The notes beneath the pieces were generated by a model. It made no database searches and had not been told where the DNA came from. It saw nothing but the letters and a program-made list of their open reading frames with translations. A stretch of DNA of 32,038 bases, from contig QXZR01000080.1 of assembly GCA_009886265.1 (NCBI GenBank), forward strand, positions 1-32,038, written 5' to 3'. This stretch comes from Flavobacteriaceae bacterium (GTDB taxonomy: Bacteria > Bacteroidota > Bacteroidia > Flavobacteriales > Flavobacteriaceae). Below, piece by piece: positions 20,234 to 29,905 of the stretch (the stretch's first letter is position 1; every line of letters starts with the position of its first letter). A program made the translations under genes and the position numbers.

Positions 20234-21286
20234 ATGGTTGTCAAGACAAAACATAGTGAAGTTATTTTTGGATCGGATTGTTGGGATGCACTCAATAGTT
20301 GTGTTAATGCCAATGCTTACTCCGATGTTTTTGTGTTGACAGACAACAATACCAGCTTGCATTGTTTGCCATACGCCAACACCAAGATTCAATTCGAATA
20401 CAAGACGCTTGAAATGCAAGCAGGTGAAGAAAACAAACACATTCAAAGCTGCGTTTCGCTTTGGGATAGCCTATCTGAAATGGGGGCCGATCGAAAAAGC
20501 TTACTTATCAACATTGGTGGTGGTGTAGTTACCGATTTAGGGGGGTTTGTCGCATGTACCTTTAAACGTGGCATTGACTTTATCAATATCCCTACTTCAT
20601 TGCTAGCGATGGTAGATGCTTCTGTTGGCGGTAAAACGGGAATTGACTTGGGTGCACTTAAAAATCAAGTGGGTATTATTAGAGAGCCTAAAATGGTACT
20701 TGTTGATACCGATTTCTTGGGAACCTTACCCGATTCAGAATACCGAAGTGGCTATGCCGAAATGCTCAAACATGGACTTATTCAAGAGCCTGCTTATTTT
20801 GAAGCACTAAGTTGTTTTTTAGACAAAGAGGCGATACTACCGCACATACATCACTCTGTTGGGGTTAAGGCTAAAGTAGTCTCTGAGGATATTGACGAGC
20901 AAGGATTACGTAAGATTTTAAACTTTGGTCATACCCTCGGTCATGCTGTAGAATCCCATTTTTTAACAGCTCAGAACAAAACCAGATTGCTGCACGGCGA
21001 AGCCATTGCAATTGGGATGATATTGGAAGCTTTTCTCTCTGTTAAGGTATCAGGGCTGTCACTAGATGAGGCACGTAAAATTAAACGTGTTTTTAATGGT
21101 ATTTACCCTAAGGTTTCTTTTGACAATGAAACAATTACAGAAGTAATAAAAATGCTTACACACGATAAGAAAAACGAAAATGGCAATGTGCTATTTGTGC
21201 TTTTGAAATCTATAGGTGAACCTGTTTGGAACCAATCAGCTTCAGAGGAACTTATCCTTGAAGCTTTTGATTTCTATCAGAATTAG
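20234..21286 (+). CDS. aroB: 3-dehydroquinate synthase
   Basis: NIGGGVVTDLGGFVACTFKRGIDFINIPTSLLAMVDASVGGKTGIDLG; NFGHTLGHAVE; HGEAIAIGM. Confidence 0.98.
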   Translation: MVVKTKHSEVIFGSDCWDALNSCVNANAYSDVFVLTDNNTSLHCLPYANTKIQFEYKTLEMQAGEENKHIQSCVSLWDSLSEMGADRKSLLINIGGGVVTDLGGFVACTFKRGIDFINIPTSLLAMVDASVGGKTGIDLGALKNQVGIIREPKMVLVDTDFLGTLPDSEYRSGYAEMLKHGLIQEPAYFEALSCFLDKEAILPHIHHSVGVKAKVVSEDIDEQGLRKILNFGHTLGHAVESHFLTAQNKTRLLHGEAIAIGMILEAFLSVKVSGLSLDEARKIKRVFNGIYPKVSFDNETITEVIKMLTHDKKNENGNVLFVLLKSIGEPVWNQSASEELILEAFDFYQN

Positions 21287-23856
21287 GCAGAATTTCTACT
21301 TGCGTTGATATTTCCAAACAACGAACGCGTAACCATTTTCTCCATTACATCACGCTCTATTGCACTCAGTTTACTGTTTTGAATGGTCAACAAGGCATAC
21401 TGTTGAATGGTTAGCAAGGGTTGTACAATCTCCTCACGTATGTGAATAGAAGCCTTTCCTTCCGGCTGATCCTCCATGAGACTGTCCATTTCTGTTAGTT
21501 TGAGGATGTAGTCCTTTGAACGCAGATATTCCTCATAAATCAATTTCCAAAAGGCGCCGTATTCAGGATCTTTCTCCATATAAGCCGTTAATTTGAAAAA
21601 GGATTTTTGCAAACTCATCATGGAATTTGATATCAAGGTTCTAAAGAAGGCATTGTTGTTATACAATTGCTTTGCTTTATCAAAATCTCCTACATTATCT
21701 AGGCTTTCCAAGGCAGTACCCACACCAAAAAATCCAGGTACATTTTGCTTCAACTGGCTCCAGCTGCCCACAAAGGGTATGGCGCGCAATGCAGAAAAAT
21801 CCAATGATTTGCTAGATTTACGCTTAGATGGACGTGACCCAATATTAGTTTTGGCGTAGTATTGAAGTGTACTCATGTGCTCCAAGTAAGACAAAAACTT
21901 AGGATGTGCTTTAAAATTCTTGTAGGCCTCGTAACTAACTTCAGCAAGTTGTGTCATGGTTTTTCTGTCTTCGTCGTTTAAAACGGATGAATCCGATGCA
22001 AACAAGCGATTGGAAATACCAGAGCTTAAGAGTTGTTCTAGGTTATAGCGACAGGTATCAAAAGTGCCAAAATTGGAACTGATGGTTTGTCCTTGTACGG
22101 TGAGTTGTATTTCATCTGCTTCAACGCTATTGCCCATAGATGCGTAGAACTGGTGTGTATTACCACCGCCACGTGCCGGTGGGCCACCACGACCATCAAA
22201 AAAGGCAACATTGATACCGTATTTACGAGAAATAGCTGTCAGCTCTTCTTTGGCTTTAAAAATACTCCAGTTGGCCATCAAGTAGCCTCCATCTTTGGTT
22301 CCATCAGAGAAACCAAGCATGATGGTTTGTTTGTCTCCCCTTCTAGTCAAATGCTCGCGATATACGGGGTTTCCGTATACCTTATCCATAACAGAAACAG
22401 CTACTTCCAAATCAGGTATGGTTTCAAACAATGGAACTACATCGACACTAGGTGTTTCCCAATCACTCAAACGAATCATGGCAAAAACCTCAAATATGTT
22501 TTGTGCGGTTTGGTTGTTACTGATAATATAGCGGTTACAGCCAGCCTCACCGTTGGTTTGTTGAATTTCACGCATGGCACGAATAGATCCTAAGGCTTTG
22601 CGTACGGTTTCGTCTTCAAAGCTATCTGGATCTACATCGCCGGTTAATGAAGTAAGGAAATCAATACGCGCATCTTCTGTAGCGTTTGCATAATCAAAAC
22701 CAGCATTTGTAACACCAGTTTTATTTGTTTGCTCTAAAAGCGTTAAAAAGGCATCGTGATGAACACGAGAGTCTTGTCTAATGTCTAAGCTGGCAAAGTG
22801 ATAACCAAACACATTGACCTTTGCAATGAAATCACGTAATTCATTGGCAAACAAACCGTGATATTCCTCTTCAATCGTAACAAGTATGGATTCTAGGCTT
22901 GCTTTTAGGTCTTCAAGACTTATGGCTGGTGCCTTATCTAGTGCAAAAATGCTATCGTATAGTTTTTTCTCAACTTCTAAAACGGCCTCTTCTACTCCGG
23001 CAAAAGTTAATCTTCTGCGTAGTGTGCGAACGTCTCGGTAATAGTTCCGAATAATGCTACTACGAAGTAATTGCGCTGTCTTACGGGTAATTTTAGTGGT
23101 TACAAATGGATTTCCATCGCGGTCACCGCCAGGCCAAAAACCAAGCTTAACGGTTTGTCCCGTCAATGGCTCGTCTTTGAAAATATGACGTTGCACATAG
23201 GCCTGAATTTCGCCAATAGCAGGATAGAATACATTTGAGAGATACCATATCAAGCTTCGGGCTTCGTCTAGTGGGGTTGGTTTTTTCTTTTTAAAGAAAG
23301 GCGTTCGTCCCAATTGCGCCAACAAAAGTTTGATTTCTTGCGAATCGTTCTCTTGGATGCATTTGCCTAAATCTGTAATAATACCCAATACAGCGCCAGG
23401 ATAGAACTGTGTGGGGTGTGCTGTAAGCACTGGACGCACATTAATGTCCTGAAGCAGCGCCTTAAGTTCTTTTGATTTCTGCTTTGATTGCGCTTCTTCC
23501 TTAAGGTTACGAATTGTACCTACACCACTCATGTTGTTGACATGCGCAAAAGCAGCATCTTCAACAGCGTCAAAAAGCACTACACGTCTTTCAATAAATT
23601 GAATAAAACGGAAGAGCAAATCTATTTGCGCCTTATCTGAATAATCAGGAAAATAACGATCAAAGAAGCCTTCAACAATAGCCTTGGGGTCAAGCCCCTG
23701 CTCATAGCCTTCAACACAAGAATCGGCAAACAGCGGTAAAAGCGTTGCCGTGTTGGTTATTTTAGAATAGGGTAAGGTAGAAAATATACTGTCGTATAGT
23801 TTGAATTTGGAGAGCACGTTTTGTTCGTAACGCTCAAGTTTTGTGCGTGGGTTCAC
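21283..23856 (-). CDS. ppc: Phosphoenolpyruvate carboxylase (GTG start)
   Basis: VLTAHPTQ, GFWPGGDRDGNPFVT, DIRQDSRVH, MLGFSDGTKDGGYLMANW, FDGRGGPPARGGG. Confidence 0.97.
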   Translation of the reverse strand: MNPRTKLERYEQNVLSKFKLYDSIFSTLPYSKITNTATLLPLFADSCVEGYEQGLDPKAIVEGFFDRYFPDYSDKAQIDLLFRFIQFIERRVVLFDAVEDAAFAHVNNMSGVGTIRNLKEEAQSKQKSKELKALLQDINVRPVLTAHPTQFYPGAVLGIITDLGKCIQENDSQEIKLLLAQLGRTPFFKKKKPTPLDEARSLIWYLSNVFYPAIGEIQAYVQRHIFKDEPLTGQTVKLGFWPGGDRDGNPFVTTKITRKTAQLLRSSIIRNYYRDVRTLRRRLTFAGVEEAVLEVEKKLYDSIFALDKAPAISLEDLKASLESILVTIEEEYHGLFANELRDFIAKVNVFGYHFASLDIRQDSRVHHDAFLTLLEQTNKTGVTNAGFDYANATEDARIDFLTSLTGDVDPDSFEDETVRKALGSIRAMREIQQTNGEAGCNRYIISNNQTAQNIFEVFAMIRLSDWETPSVDVVPLFETIPDLEVAVSVMDKVYGNPVYREHLTRRGDKQTIMLGFSDGTKDGGYLMANWSIFKAKEELTAISRKYGINVAFFDGRGGPPARGGGNTHQFYASMGNSVEADEIQLTVQGQTISSNFGTFDTCRYNLEQLLSSGISNRLFASDSSVLNDEDRKTMTQLAEVSYEAYKNFKAHPKFLSYLEHMSTLQYYAKTNIGSRPSKRKSSKSLDFSALRAIPFVGSWSQLKQNVPGFFGVGTALESLDNVGDFDKAKQLYNNNAFFRTLISNSMMSLQKSFFKLTAYMEKDPEYGAFWKLIYEEYLRSKDYILKLTEMDSLMEDQPEGKASIHIREEIVQPLLTIQQYALLTIQNSKLSAIERDVMEKMVTRSLFGNINASRNSA

Positions 23857-23865
23857 AAGTTGATT

Positions 23866-24345
23866 TTAAAGGTCATTAAAAATAGTATGCATCAATCTCT
23901 TTTTGTCGTTGATGCTCTCTTCAAGAGAAATCATGGTCTCTGTACGTAGGATACCATCTATATCATCAATTTTAAAAATAATCTCTTTGGCGTGTTCTGT
24001 ACTGCGCGCACGAACCTTACAGTAAATGTTGAACTTACCTGTTGTGATGTGTGCAACTGTTACAAAAGGAATTTCGTGCAATCGCTCCAATACGTATTTC
24101 GTTTGGTGCGTCTTCTCAAGATAAATACCAACATAAGCTATAAAAGAATAGCCCATTTTGTTATAATCTAGTGTCAGCGAAGATCCTTTAATTATTCCAG
24201 CCTCTTCCATTTTGCGAACACGAACATGAACTGTACCAGCAGAGATTAACAGTCTTTTGGCAATGTCAGTGAAAGGCGTACGCATATTGTCAATTAAAAT
24301 ATCAAGTATTTGATGATCAATTTCGTCTAGTTTAAATTTCAGCAT
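23866..24345 (-). CDS. Lrp/AsnC-family transcriptional regulator
   Basis: LDEIDHQILDILIDNMRTPFTDIAKRLLISAGTVHVRVRKMEEAGIIKG plus RAM-like ligand domain. Confidence 0.95.
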   Translation of the reverse strand: MLKFKLDEIDHQILDILIDNMRTPFTDIAKRLLISAGTVHVRVRKMEEAGIIKGSSLTLDYNKMGYSFIAYVGIYLEKTHQTKYVLERLHEIPFVTVAHITTGKFNIYCKVRARSTEHAKEIIFKIDDIDGILRTETMISLEESINDKKRLMHTIFNDL

Positions 24346-24406
24346 GATTGTTTTTTTTGCAAAGAAAACAAAAAAACATTGAATATTGTGTTGTTATTTC
24401 GATAAA

Positions 24407-25498
24407 TCAATGTGAATAATGTGTTAAATCTAACAATTTTAACAGTTTTCTTACGGCAGCAGTATCATCTGAAGTATCAAAATTAACGGTTTTATATTTG
24501 TTTAAGTCAATGATTTTGTGTGCGTTAAGCTGTGATAAATCACCCTTGCTGTGCAGGGTGGGCTCAAAAGTTATCTTTTCTGAAATTAATTTTTCTTGAT
24601 ACTGTACCGCCAAACTTATTTGGGTGACTTGGTATGGCACATGATGTATTAAAATATCGACATATGACTTTTCAACTTCTGGAATGCTGTCATAAGCCTT
24701 AGGTTTAAATACGTTGTTTGCAATGCAATTTAAAGCCGCTACAACAGAAAAGCCAAACCACTTTCGTGTTGTTGCCCTTGCGTAATCTTGTCCAGAATGC
24801 CCACACTCAAACAAAATGGTAGGCGTTCCTTTTGCTTGAAAACAATCGCCAACGCAGTTGGGATTGTAGGTATCGTCATAACGCCCAACCTGATTAGGTA
24901 TGTGTTGCTGTAGTTGTTCGTTCATGTGGCCAATAATCCCCATCGCCTGTTCACGTGCTTTGGTTATTGATTTGTCTGCATCGGCAGCTGGAGACAAATA
25001 AGACAACATGCATGGATTATCGTCAACCCCAAATATGGTACGTTGATCATGCAGATTAAAGCAATAATCAGGTTGAAAAGCGTCGTATACCTTAAACAAA
25101 GTAAGGGTTTCGGGCTGGGATTGTTGCTGCGCATCCCTGTTTAAGTCAATAGCGTTGGCATTAACCCGAGTATAAGCTGCTGCTCCATCAGGATTAAGCA
25201 TTGGAATCAATTGTATGGTAAAGGGTGTTAAAAGCCTTGGATTGGCTTTAAGAAAATACAGCACATCCATAATCCCTTTGGTACTGGTAGATTCATTTCC
25301 GTGCATTTGCGACCACATCAGCACCTTGATAGGGCCATTTCCCATTGTAAGTACATGTACAGGCAGTCCTTTTGCGCTAGTGCCAACTTGCTTGTGATTA
25401 AAATCGTTAAGCAAGCTTTCAATTTTTGGATACGTAATGTAGCGCCCCTCCAAAATTTGGCTTTTTAGTTCAGACTGTTGTGTTAGAAATGAAATCAT
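24407..25498 (-). CDS. M14-family zinc carboxypeptidase
   Basis: WSQMHGNESTSTKG, MLNPDGAAAYTRVNANAIDLNRDA, NLHDQRTIF, LFECGHSGQDYARA. Confidence 0.9.
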   Translation of the reverse strand: MISFLTQQSELKSQILEGRYITYPKIESLLNDFNHKQVGTSAKGLPVHVLTMGNGPIKVLMWSQMHGNESTSTKGIMDVLYFLKANPRLLTPFTIQLIPMLNPDGAAAYTRVNANAIDLNRDAQQQSQPETLTLFKVYDAFQPDYCFNLHDQRTIFGVDDNPCMLSYLSPAADADKSITKAREQAMGIIGHMNEQLQQHIPNQVGRYDDTYNPNCVGDCFQAKGTPTILFECGHSGQDYARATTRKWFGFSVVAALNCIANNVFKPKAYDSIPEVEKSYVDILIHHVPYQVTQISLAVQYQEKLISEKITFEPTLHSKGDLSQLNAHKIIDLNKYKTVNFDTSDDTAAVRKLLKLLDLTHYSH

Positions 25499-25514
25499 GT
25501 TTGCAAATGTAAAC
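25499..25514. promoter_or_regulatory. Palindromic operator A GTTTGCAAATGTAAAC
   Basis: Matches GTTTnCAwwTGnAAAC at 12/12 fixed positions; abuts the M14 ATG and contains its -7 box. Confidence 0.65.
25504..25511 (-). promoter_or_regulatory. TAnnTTTG box (TACATTTG) 5 nt upstream of M14 gene ATG
   Basis: Exact consensus embedded in a palindromic operator; possible TTG -33 with 16-nt spacing. Confidence 0.5.
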
Positions 25515-25520
25515 GCTTAT

Positions 25521-25540
25521 TAGTTTCCAATTGTAAACTA
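25521..25540. promoter_or_regulatory. Palindromic operator B TAGTTTCCAATTGTAAACTA
   Basis: 20-bp inverted repeat with one mismatched pair; core 25523-25538 matches GTTTnCAwwTGnAAAC, 24 bp from operator A. Confidence 0.7.
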
Positions 25541-25699
25541 GATTAATTTATTATTGTAAACAAAATAGCTGCTAAAACCCTTTAAATTGTTACAAAAGTA
25601 ATTCAATATATATAAATACTATTTAAATCACTGTAAATAAGTAGGTTGAAACAATAATATAAAGTAACACTTCGGTTTTTGTGTAGCCATATTATTTTA

Positions 25700-25707
25700 T
25701 ATATTTG
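25700..25707 (+). promoter_or_regulatory. TAnnTTTG box (TATATTTG) for the XRE gene
   Basis: Exact consensus with TTTTTG (25676-25681) 18 nt upstream as -33. Confidence 0.6.
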
Positions 25708-25733
25708 ATGATATCATTAGATTAATATTAATA

Positions 25734-25749
25734 TTTTACAATTGTAACC
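25734..25749. promoter_or_regulatory. Operator-like site TTTTACAATTGTAACC at the XRE gene start
   Basis: Contains perfect 12-bp palindrome TTACAATTGTAA (25736-25747), 10/12 match to the same consensus, 2 bp before ATG. Confidence 0.55.
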
Positions 25750-26157
25750 ATGGGTATTGTTGAACGAATTAAACAACTGATGCACGACAATGAGTTGAGC
25801 GCAGCCGCTTTTGCCGACACTATTGGTGTACAGCGTTCTTCCATTTCACACATCCTTTCTGAACGCAATAAGCCTAGCTTAGACTTTATTCTTAAAATAC
25901 TCCACGCCTACCCTAGCGTTTCGGTTGAATGGCTCCTCAAGGGTATTAAATCCAAAAATGCAGTTGTCACGCCGGTAAGAAATTATGAAGACATCGCTAC
26001 AGATCTTCAAGAGGAGGTGAAACCTGCTGAAATTCCAGTACCAAAAAGTACTCCCTCAGAAGATATAATTCATAAATCAACCACCTCAAAGCAGGTTGAG
26101 CGTATAATTGTGTGTTATAACGACGGTACTTCCAGTACCTACCTCAATAAAAATTGA
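25750..26157 (+). CDS. XRE-family helix-turn-helix regulator
   Basis: HTH: MGIVERIKQLMHDNELSAAAFADTIGVQRSSISHILSERNKPSLDFILKIL; C-terminal VERIIVCYNDGTSSTY tail. Confidence 0.92.
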   Translation: MGIVERIKQLMHDNELSAAAFADTIGVQRSSISHILSERNKPSLDFILKILHAYPSVSVEWLLKGIKSKNAVVTPVRNYEDIATDLQEEVKPAEIPVPKSTPSEDIIHKSTTSKQVERIIVCYNDGTSSTYLNKN

Positions 26158-26165
26158 TATTTTTG
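26158..26165 (+). promoter_or_regulatory. TAnnTTTG box (TATTTTTG) 4 nt upstream of ATG 26170
   Basis: Exact consensus immediately after the XRE stop codon; no clear -33. Confidence 0.35.
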
Positions 26166-26169
26166 AAGC

Positions 26170-26547
26170 ATGAGGAATGTTTTTGTCACTACCCTATTGC
26201 TTTTCTGTGTTTCTTGTTTCAGTCCTGAGCGTAATTGTACTGAATTTAAAATAGGAAAATTCCGTTTTACTTCGATAGTTCTCGGAGATACGCTTACCAC
26301 GCAGTTTGTCAGAACAGACAGTATAGAAGTAGATTATTACCTCAATCGTGTGGACAGCTCCAGTGTACGTTGGCTAAATGACTGCGAATGCATCGTAAAA
26401 AAGCTACGTCCCCTCTCCTACCAAGACTCAAAATCTGTGCATATGAAGATTTTAACCACTACGTCAAACACCTATACGTTTGAGTATAACCTGGTTGGAG
26501 ACACCAAAAACAAACAACGTGGTACTGTTACCAAAATAAGCGACTAA
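26170..26547 (+). CDS. Small hypothetical lipoprotein
   Basis: Lipobox-like FCVSC; coupled (TAATG) to the downstream TerC gene. Confidence 0.75.
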   Translation: MRNVFVTTLLLFCVSCFSPERNCTEFKIGKFRFTSIVLGDTLTTQFVRTDSIEVDYYLNRVDSSSVRWLNDCECIVKKLRPLSYQDSKSVHMKILTTTSNTYTFEYNLVGDTKNKQRGTVTKISD

Positions 26548-27320
26548 TGGACTTTCTTTTCACCCCAGAGGCCTTATCGGCATTGCTTACCCTGACATTT
26601 CTCGAAATTATCTTGGGAATTGATAATATCGTATTCATTTCCATCGTAGTTGGCAAGCTACCAGAAGGAAAGCGCGCAAGAGCAACCAATATTGGACTCG
26701 TGTTGGCCCTAGTGCTTCGTATTATCCTACTGTTTACCATCACTTGGGTCATTGCCATGAAAAATAGCCTTTTCTCGATAGACACAACCCAATTAAGTGC
26801 TGAAATCAATGGGCAATCGCTGGTGTTATTTGCAGGAGGTTTGTTCTTACTCTACAAAAGTACCAAGGAGATACATGAAAAAATTGATCACGCTGGAGAA
26901 AAAGACAAAGAAGTAGCAAATAAAGCAGCCAATACCATGGGGCGCATATTGCTTCAAATCATTCTTATTGATGCTGTTTTCTCTGTAGATTCTATATTAA
27001 CGGCTGTTGGTATGACAAGCGGCATTAACGGTGCACTTTGGATTATGATTATTGCGGTTGTGATTTCCATATTAGCGATGATGATATTTGCACATCCCGT
27101 CACCCGTTTTGTGCACAAACATCCGTCTTTACAGATTTTAGCCCTTTCGTTCCTTATTTTGATTGGCTTTATGCTTATTGCAGAAGGCGCGCATTTGGCC
27201 GATATGCAAGTTATGGGGCAAAACATTGGAAATATTCCCAAAGGCTATCTGTACTTTGCCATTGCTTTTTCGTTGGTAGTGGAGTTTTTAAACATGCGCT
27301 TTCGCAAGAAGAAAGACTAG
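26547..27320 (+). CDS. TerC-family integral membrane protein
   Basis: LEIILGIDNIVFISIVVGKLP, IDAVFSVDSILTAVGM, multiple TM helices. Confidence 0.93.
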   Translation: MDFLFTPEALSALLTLTFLEIILGIDNIVFISIVVGKLPEGKRARATNIGLVLALVLRIILLFTITWVIAMKNSLFSIDTTQLSAEINGQSLVLFAGGLFLLYKSTKEIHEKIDHAGEKDKEVANKAANTMGRILLQIILIDAVFSVDSILTAVGMTSGINGALWIMIIAVVISILAMMIFAHPVTRFVHKHPSLQILALSFLILIGFMLIAEGAHLADMQVMGQNIGNIPKGYLYFAIAFSLVVEFLNMRFRKKKD

Positions 27321-27322
27321 TG

Positions 27323-29905
27323 CTACAGGTCTAGAGTAATTTGACCTTCATCGTCATCTGTTGGCGGTTCCACCTCTTCTACTACTGTTTCAATTTCTGC
27401 AGTTTCAACTTCGGGTTCTGGCGTATACGGCAATGGATCGTTCGCTTCGATGCGTTTTAATTTTTCAGTTGTCAACTGGTTGCCCATGGCCTTGATTCCT
27501 TTAGGCGATATAAAATCTTCAAACGATACTTGTTGTGGTGGTTTGGCCTCGCCACCTCTTGGCTTAATAAACTGAAGGGTACATACGGGTCGCCAATATG
27601 TTGAAAACCATATTAGTTCGATCTTATTGCCTTCTTTAATAAATACTTCTTCTTTGTCTGCTGCTTCTATCAAAAAACGCTTACCAAAATATTTGTCTTT
27701 GATACCATCGTGATAAACCGCTGACAGCGGTTTTTTAGGCGCCCATTTTTCTAATACCAACATATCGGGTGGGAAATGCATACCCAAATCTGGAATTTGT
27801 GTTTTTACCTTCCCTGATTTTGTCACAATTAGTAGGCGGTCTTCGCCTCTGAATGCGCCGAGTAAACGCCCGCGTTCGTCGGCATTGAGTCGTTGTACGG
27901 TTTCGTCAAACCAGATATCACGGGGTTTGAGGGTTGACACCCCTTCTTCTTTGAGGTCTACACGTTTTAAAGCATATTTGGTCACCGTGTTACCACGTAC
28001 TCCTCTGCCCTTTACGACAAGGTCTGCAAAGTCCAGATCCCATTTTAGTTTTTTGATTGAACCGCTGTGTCGCAAGTGAATGGTAACAATCTCTGCTTCG
28101 CCATTTGGATTGGCAGAGAAGTAATGCACCTTTGACTGCGGACTTCCGTTGGTAAGATCGTAGTGTTTATCTCTGGTTACGCCAGTAACCGCAAAACGTT
28201 TGATATAGGAAGTACCCCCTTTACCATCTTGGTAAATCATGTTGTAGATGGTGCGTTTGTCTTTCTTTTTGAAAACAGCCACGTGGATGATGTTTTTGCC
28301 AACAAAAGTCTTGCTTTCCACCTTGGTAACCATCATTTTTCCATCTGCCGTAAAGACAATAACATCATCGATATCGGCACAATCCGTTACGTATTCTTCA
28401 CGACGCAAGGAAGTGCCCACAAAACCTTCTTCCCGGCTTACATAGAGCTTGGTATTGCGCATAACGACCTTACGTGCATCTACATCGGCAAATACACTTA
28501 GTTCTGTTTTTCTTTCTTTACCAGCCCCGTAAGTCTTTTTAAGCCTTTTGAAGTAATCAATGGCAAATTCAACAATATGAGCCAAATGGTAGCGCACTTC
28601 GTCTAGTTCTGCTTCAAGAGCTTCTATTTTTTGTTGCGCCTTATCCAAATCAAATTTTGAGATACGCTTGATGCGTATTTCGGTAAGTCGCACCACATCA
28701 TCATCGGTAACGGCACGTTTTAGGTTTACGGCATAAGGTGCTAGTCCACTGTGAATGGCAGTAAGAACGCCTTCCCATGTCTCCACTTCCTCAATATCAC
28801 GGTAGATGCGCTTTTCTATAAAAATACGCTCTAGGGATGCAAAATGCCATTGTGCTTCAAGTTCGTCTTGCTTTACTTCAAGTTCTGCTCTCAACAAGTC
28901 TAAAGTGTGATCGGTGGAGCGGCGTAGCATTTCCGAAACCCCAATAAAATTGGGTTTGTTGTTTTCAATCACGCAGCCCAAAGGCGATATAGACGTTTCA
29001 CAAGCCGTAAAGGCAAACAATGCATCTATGGTTTTGTCAGGCGACACATTGGGGGGTAGTTGTATTTTTATTTCAACATCCGCCGCTGTGTTGTCTTCAA
29101 TCTTTTTGATTTTGATTTTCCCTTTCTCATTTGCCTTTAGAATGGAATCAATAAGCGAAGATGTGGTTGTAGAAAATGGAATCTCGTTAATGATAAGGGT
29201 TTGCTTGTCAACTTGCGCAATGCGTGCACGTACACGTATTTTACCGCCCCTAAGACCGTCGTTATAGTTGTCTGCATCCATCACGCCTCCCGTAGGGAAA
29301 TCAGGCACGATAGTGAACCTTTTGCCTTGTAGGTGTTTTACAGAGGCATCTATAAGCTCGTTAAAGTTGTGTGGCAGTATTTTGGTTGACAATCCAACGG
29401 CAATCCCTTCGCCCCCTTGCGCCAAGAGCATTGGAAACTTCACTGGCAGTGAAATGGGTTCCTTTTTACGGCCATCATACGAGAGTTGCCATTGGGTAAC
29501 CTTTGGGCTATAGACCACTTCCAAAGCAAATTTTGATAGTCTTGCTTCAATATATCGCGAAGCTGCTGCAGAATCTCCAGTGAGGATATTTCCCCAGTTT
29601 CCTTGCATGTCAATCAACAGGTCTTTCTGACCAATTTGTACCATGGCATCTGCAATAGACGCATCACCGTGTGGGTGGTATTGCATGGTATGTCCAACAA
29701 TGTTAGCTACTTTGTTGTAGCGCCCATCGTCTAGGTCCTTCATGGAATGCAGAATACGACGTTGAACGGGCTTAAACCCATCTTCAATCGCAGGAACGGC
29801 ACGCTCCAAAATCACATAAGAAGCATAGTCAAGGAACCAGTCCTTGTACATACCCGTTACCCGAATAAGCTGATCGTCGGGATTATGTTCTAATTCCTCG
29901 TTCAT
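27323..29905 (-). CDS. parC: Type IIA DNA topoisomerase subunit A (topoisomerase IV-like)
   Basis: [58 protein letters not shown]. Confidence 0.92.
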   Translation of the reverse strand: MNEELEHNPDDQLIRVTGMYKDWFLDYASYVILERAVPAIEDGFKPVQRRILHSMKDLDDGRYNKVANIVGHTMQYHPHGDASIADAMVQIGQKDLLIDMQGNWGNILTGDSAAASRYIEARLSKFALEVVYSPKVTQWQLSYDGRKKEPISLPVKFPMLLAQGGEGIAVGLSTKILPHNFNELIDASVKHLQGKRFTIVPDFPTGGVMDADNYNDGLRGGKIRVRARIAQVDKQTLIINEIPFSTTTSSLIDSILKANEKGKIKIKKIEDNTAADVEIKIQLPPNVSPDKTIDALFAFTACETSISPLGCVIENNKPNFIGVSEMLRRSTDHTLDLLRAELEVKQDELEAQWHFASLERIFIEKRIYRDIEEVETWEGVLTAIHSGLAPYAVNLKRAVTDDDVVRLTEIRIKRISKFDLDKAQQKIEALEAELDEVRYHLAHIVEFAIDYFKRLKKTYGAGKERKTELSVFADVDARKVVMRNTKLYVSREEGFVGTSLRREEYVTDCADIDDVIVFTADGKMMVTKVESKTFVGKNIIHVAVFKKKDKRTIYNMIYQDGKGGTSYIKRFAVTGVTRDKHYDLTNGSPQSKVHYFSANPNGEAEIVTIHLRHSGSIKKLKWDLDFADLVVKGRGVRGNTVTKYALKRVDLKEEGVSTLKPRDIWFDETVQRLNADERGRLLGAFRGEDRLLIVTKSGKVKTQIPDLGMHFPPDMLVLEKWAPKKPLSAVYHDGIKDKYFGKRFLIEAADKEEVFIKEGNKIELIWFSTYWRPVCTLQFIKPRGGEAKPPQQVSFEDFISPKGIKAMGNQLTTEKLKRIEANDPLPYTPEPEVETAEIETVVEEVEPPTDDDEGQITLDL

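Noticed and set aside
22087-22593. 168-aa + strand ORF inside ppc
   Set aside because: Antisense to a strongly conserved ppc coding region; no recognisable domain or initiation context; typical shadow ORF.
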